Assembly (NCBI GenBank): GCA_963977185.1
Contig: CAXBNV010000054.1
Location: 1-6,223, forward strand
Length of the DNA stretch: 6,223 nt
Direction of reading: 5' to 3'
From: CAXBNV01 sp963977185
GTDB taxonomy: Bacteria; Pseudomonadota; Gammaproteobacteria; JAGOUU01
Made by a program: the position numbers and the translations under genes. Positions 5,484 to 6,223 of this stretch are shown here, one piece after another; the stretch's first letter is position 1, and each line of letters begins with the position of its first letter. The notes beneath the pieces are model-generated. The model did not search any database and was not told where the DNA came from. It saw only the letters and a program-made list of their open reading frames with translations.

Positions 5484-5914
5484 TTAAATAGATGGCGTGC
5501 ACTTATCAATAAAACAATCTAAATTAGTCTCATTTCCAGCAATCAAATCATCAGCAAGATTATTTAAAATTTCATAAGGAAAGACTTCTGGCTCAAACTC
5601 CATACCACTTAAAAGCAATAATATTTCAGCAAAACTAGAATTTTCAATTTCTTTTATGTGGAAACAATGCGCTAAATATGCTCAGTCTCCAATTTCAGCA
5701 AGACTTTGGTTTTTTAGGCGACTCTTCTTTTAAGATGAATGCCAAACTGGATCTTAATGAGTCCTGCCATATCATTTTTTTCACATTTTCCTACGATTAT
5801 ATCTCTATCTAAAGTCAGTTTACTTGCGATTTTATTTAAAACTTCAGTTGAAATAACAAGCTCTTCCCAAGCAGTATTAAAGCCTTCAATTAATAATTTA
5901 ATGTGTCTAACTAT
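5484..5914 (-). pseudogene. Decayed downstream copy of a tandem paralogue pair, function unknown
   Basis: Two minus-strand frames belong together. The first (about 5914 to 5717) reads LLIEGFNTAWEELV, LNKIASKLTLDRD and KIQFGIHLKRRV. A one-base shift near 5710-5722 moves into the second, KNQSLAEIGD-stop-AYLAHC, then LLLLSGMEFEPE and ILNNLADDLIAGNETNLD, ending with TAA at 5484. It aligns with the upstream neighbour: FG-aliphatic-x-Leu-basic, then an aligned I-x-x-(W)-AY, then ME...E, then LN-x-x-A-x-DLI-x-G. At the position of the neighbour's TGG (IAQWAY) this copy has TGA (5682-5684), a Trp-to-stop change. There is no in-frame Met at the beginning; an ATG at 5931 is in another frame, so a further frameshift is possible. 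Product unknown; it looks all-helical and acidic. Confidence 0.7.
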
Positions 5915-5950
5915 CTATAATAGCAACACATTGCTTCTAAAAATATATTT

Positions 5951-6223
5951 TTATAAAGAACCACCATATTCCTTTAAATTTAAATCTACATCTTTGCCTA
6001 AAATTAAATCTTCAGCTATTTTATTTAATGATTTATATAATCCAGAATATTCATCTCCAAGTTCCATTGTATTAAGATCTAACAGCACCTGATCTAAATT
6101 TCCCTCGAAATCTTGACCAAGATTATTGGAGTAAACTTTATAAGCCCATTGAGCTATTTTAATAATACTTTCTTTTTGCCAAACTTTTTTCCTTAGCTCT
6201 AAACCAAATTCATATTTAGCATA
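5951..6223 (-). CDS. C-terminal part of a probably helical protein of unknown function (cut by window edge)
   Basis: The minus strand is open for 90 codons from the window edge to TAA at 5951. The residues are acidic and predicted helical: FGLELRKKVWQKES, IIKIAQWAY, LLDLNTMELGDEYSG, LNKIAEDLILGKDVDLN, ending EYGGSL. The same pattern recurs in the decayed copy just downstream, which confirms that it is coding and places the gene in a tandem family. I do not recognise the family. The N-terminus lies outside the window; from the other copy it should contain a segment like AWEELV...LNKIASKL. A plus-strand frame over 5739-6092 covers the same bases but has no coherent protein character. Tandem small acidic paralogues are common among immunity-type genes, but nothing here proves that. 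Confidence 0.7.
   Translation of the reverse strand, partial: YAKYEFGLELRKKVWQKESIIKIAQWAYKVYSNNLGQDFEGNLDQVLLDLNTMELGDEYSGLYKSLNKIAEDLILGKDVDLNLKEYGGSL

Noticed and set aside
5739..6092. Plus-strand open frame of 117 codons
   Set aside because: The opposite strand encodes two mutually alignable paralogues over these bases. The plus frame is serine/leucine-rich without motifs.
1..6223. tRNA, rRNA, riboswitch or toxin-antitoxin genes
   Set aside because: No cloverleaf-like or conserved RNA sequence, and no recognisable toxin-antitoxin pair, could be seen on either strand.

Overview
The window is very AT-rich DNA (GC well under a third, judged by eye) from a Gram-negative bacterium. The strongest lineage clue is the left-hand gene: a signal peptide followed by what looks like the first strand of an outer-membrane beta-barrel. 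Low GC, decayed gene copies and an insertion-sequence scrap fit a host-associated or intracellular proteobacterium (Francisella/Legionella-like gamma-proteobacteria or Rickettsiales). The exact lineage cannot be fixed from sequence reading alone.

Layout, left to right. (1) 1-175, minus strand: 5' end of an exported, probably outer-membrane protein with a good ribosome binding site. Its likely promoter uses a -35 box inside a perfect (ATTCA)n tract at 234-276. (2) 176-555: intergenic DNA holding that promoter and tract, a short GC-richer patch and a perfect 14-bp palindrome. (3) 556-3847, plus strand: an array of 14-helix DHA2-type MFS transporters. Two intact 462-residue paralogues flank a third copy (2021-2456) that has shrunk to three pieces by internal deletions and a frame change. 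The third copy's surviving C-terminus ends 2 bp before the start of the second intact transporter. (4) 3844-4281, minus strand: a small protein of the bacterial 'glycine-rich domain-containing protein'-like family, whose stop codon overlaps the transporter's stop. (5) 4282-4542: divergent intergenic region with several short palindromes. (6) 4543-5076, plus strand: a RimJ/RimL-type GNAT acetyltransferase. (7) 5067-5437, minus strand: 5' end of an insertion sequence, with a frameshifted helix-turn-helix start of an ISNCY-like transposase, a leader hairpin covering its ribosome binding site, and two TGTCGT terminal repeats. (8) 5484-6223, minus strand: two related, probably helical proteins in tandem. 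The upstream copy is open but cut by the window edge; the downstream copy is a pseudogene with a frameshift and a Trp-to-stop change.

No single pathway joins these genes. The region reads as accessory DNA: efflux-type transporters that duplicated and partly decayed, a cell-surface gene with a possible contingency repeat, an IS scrap and a decaying paralogue family.
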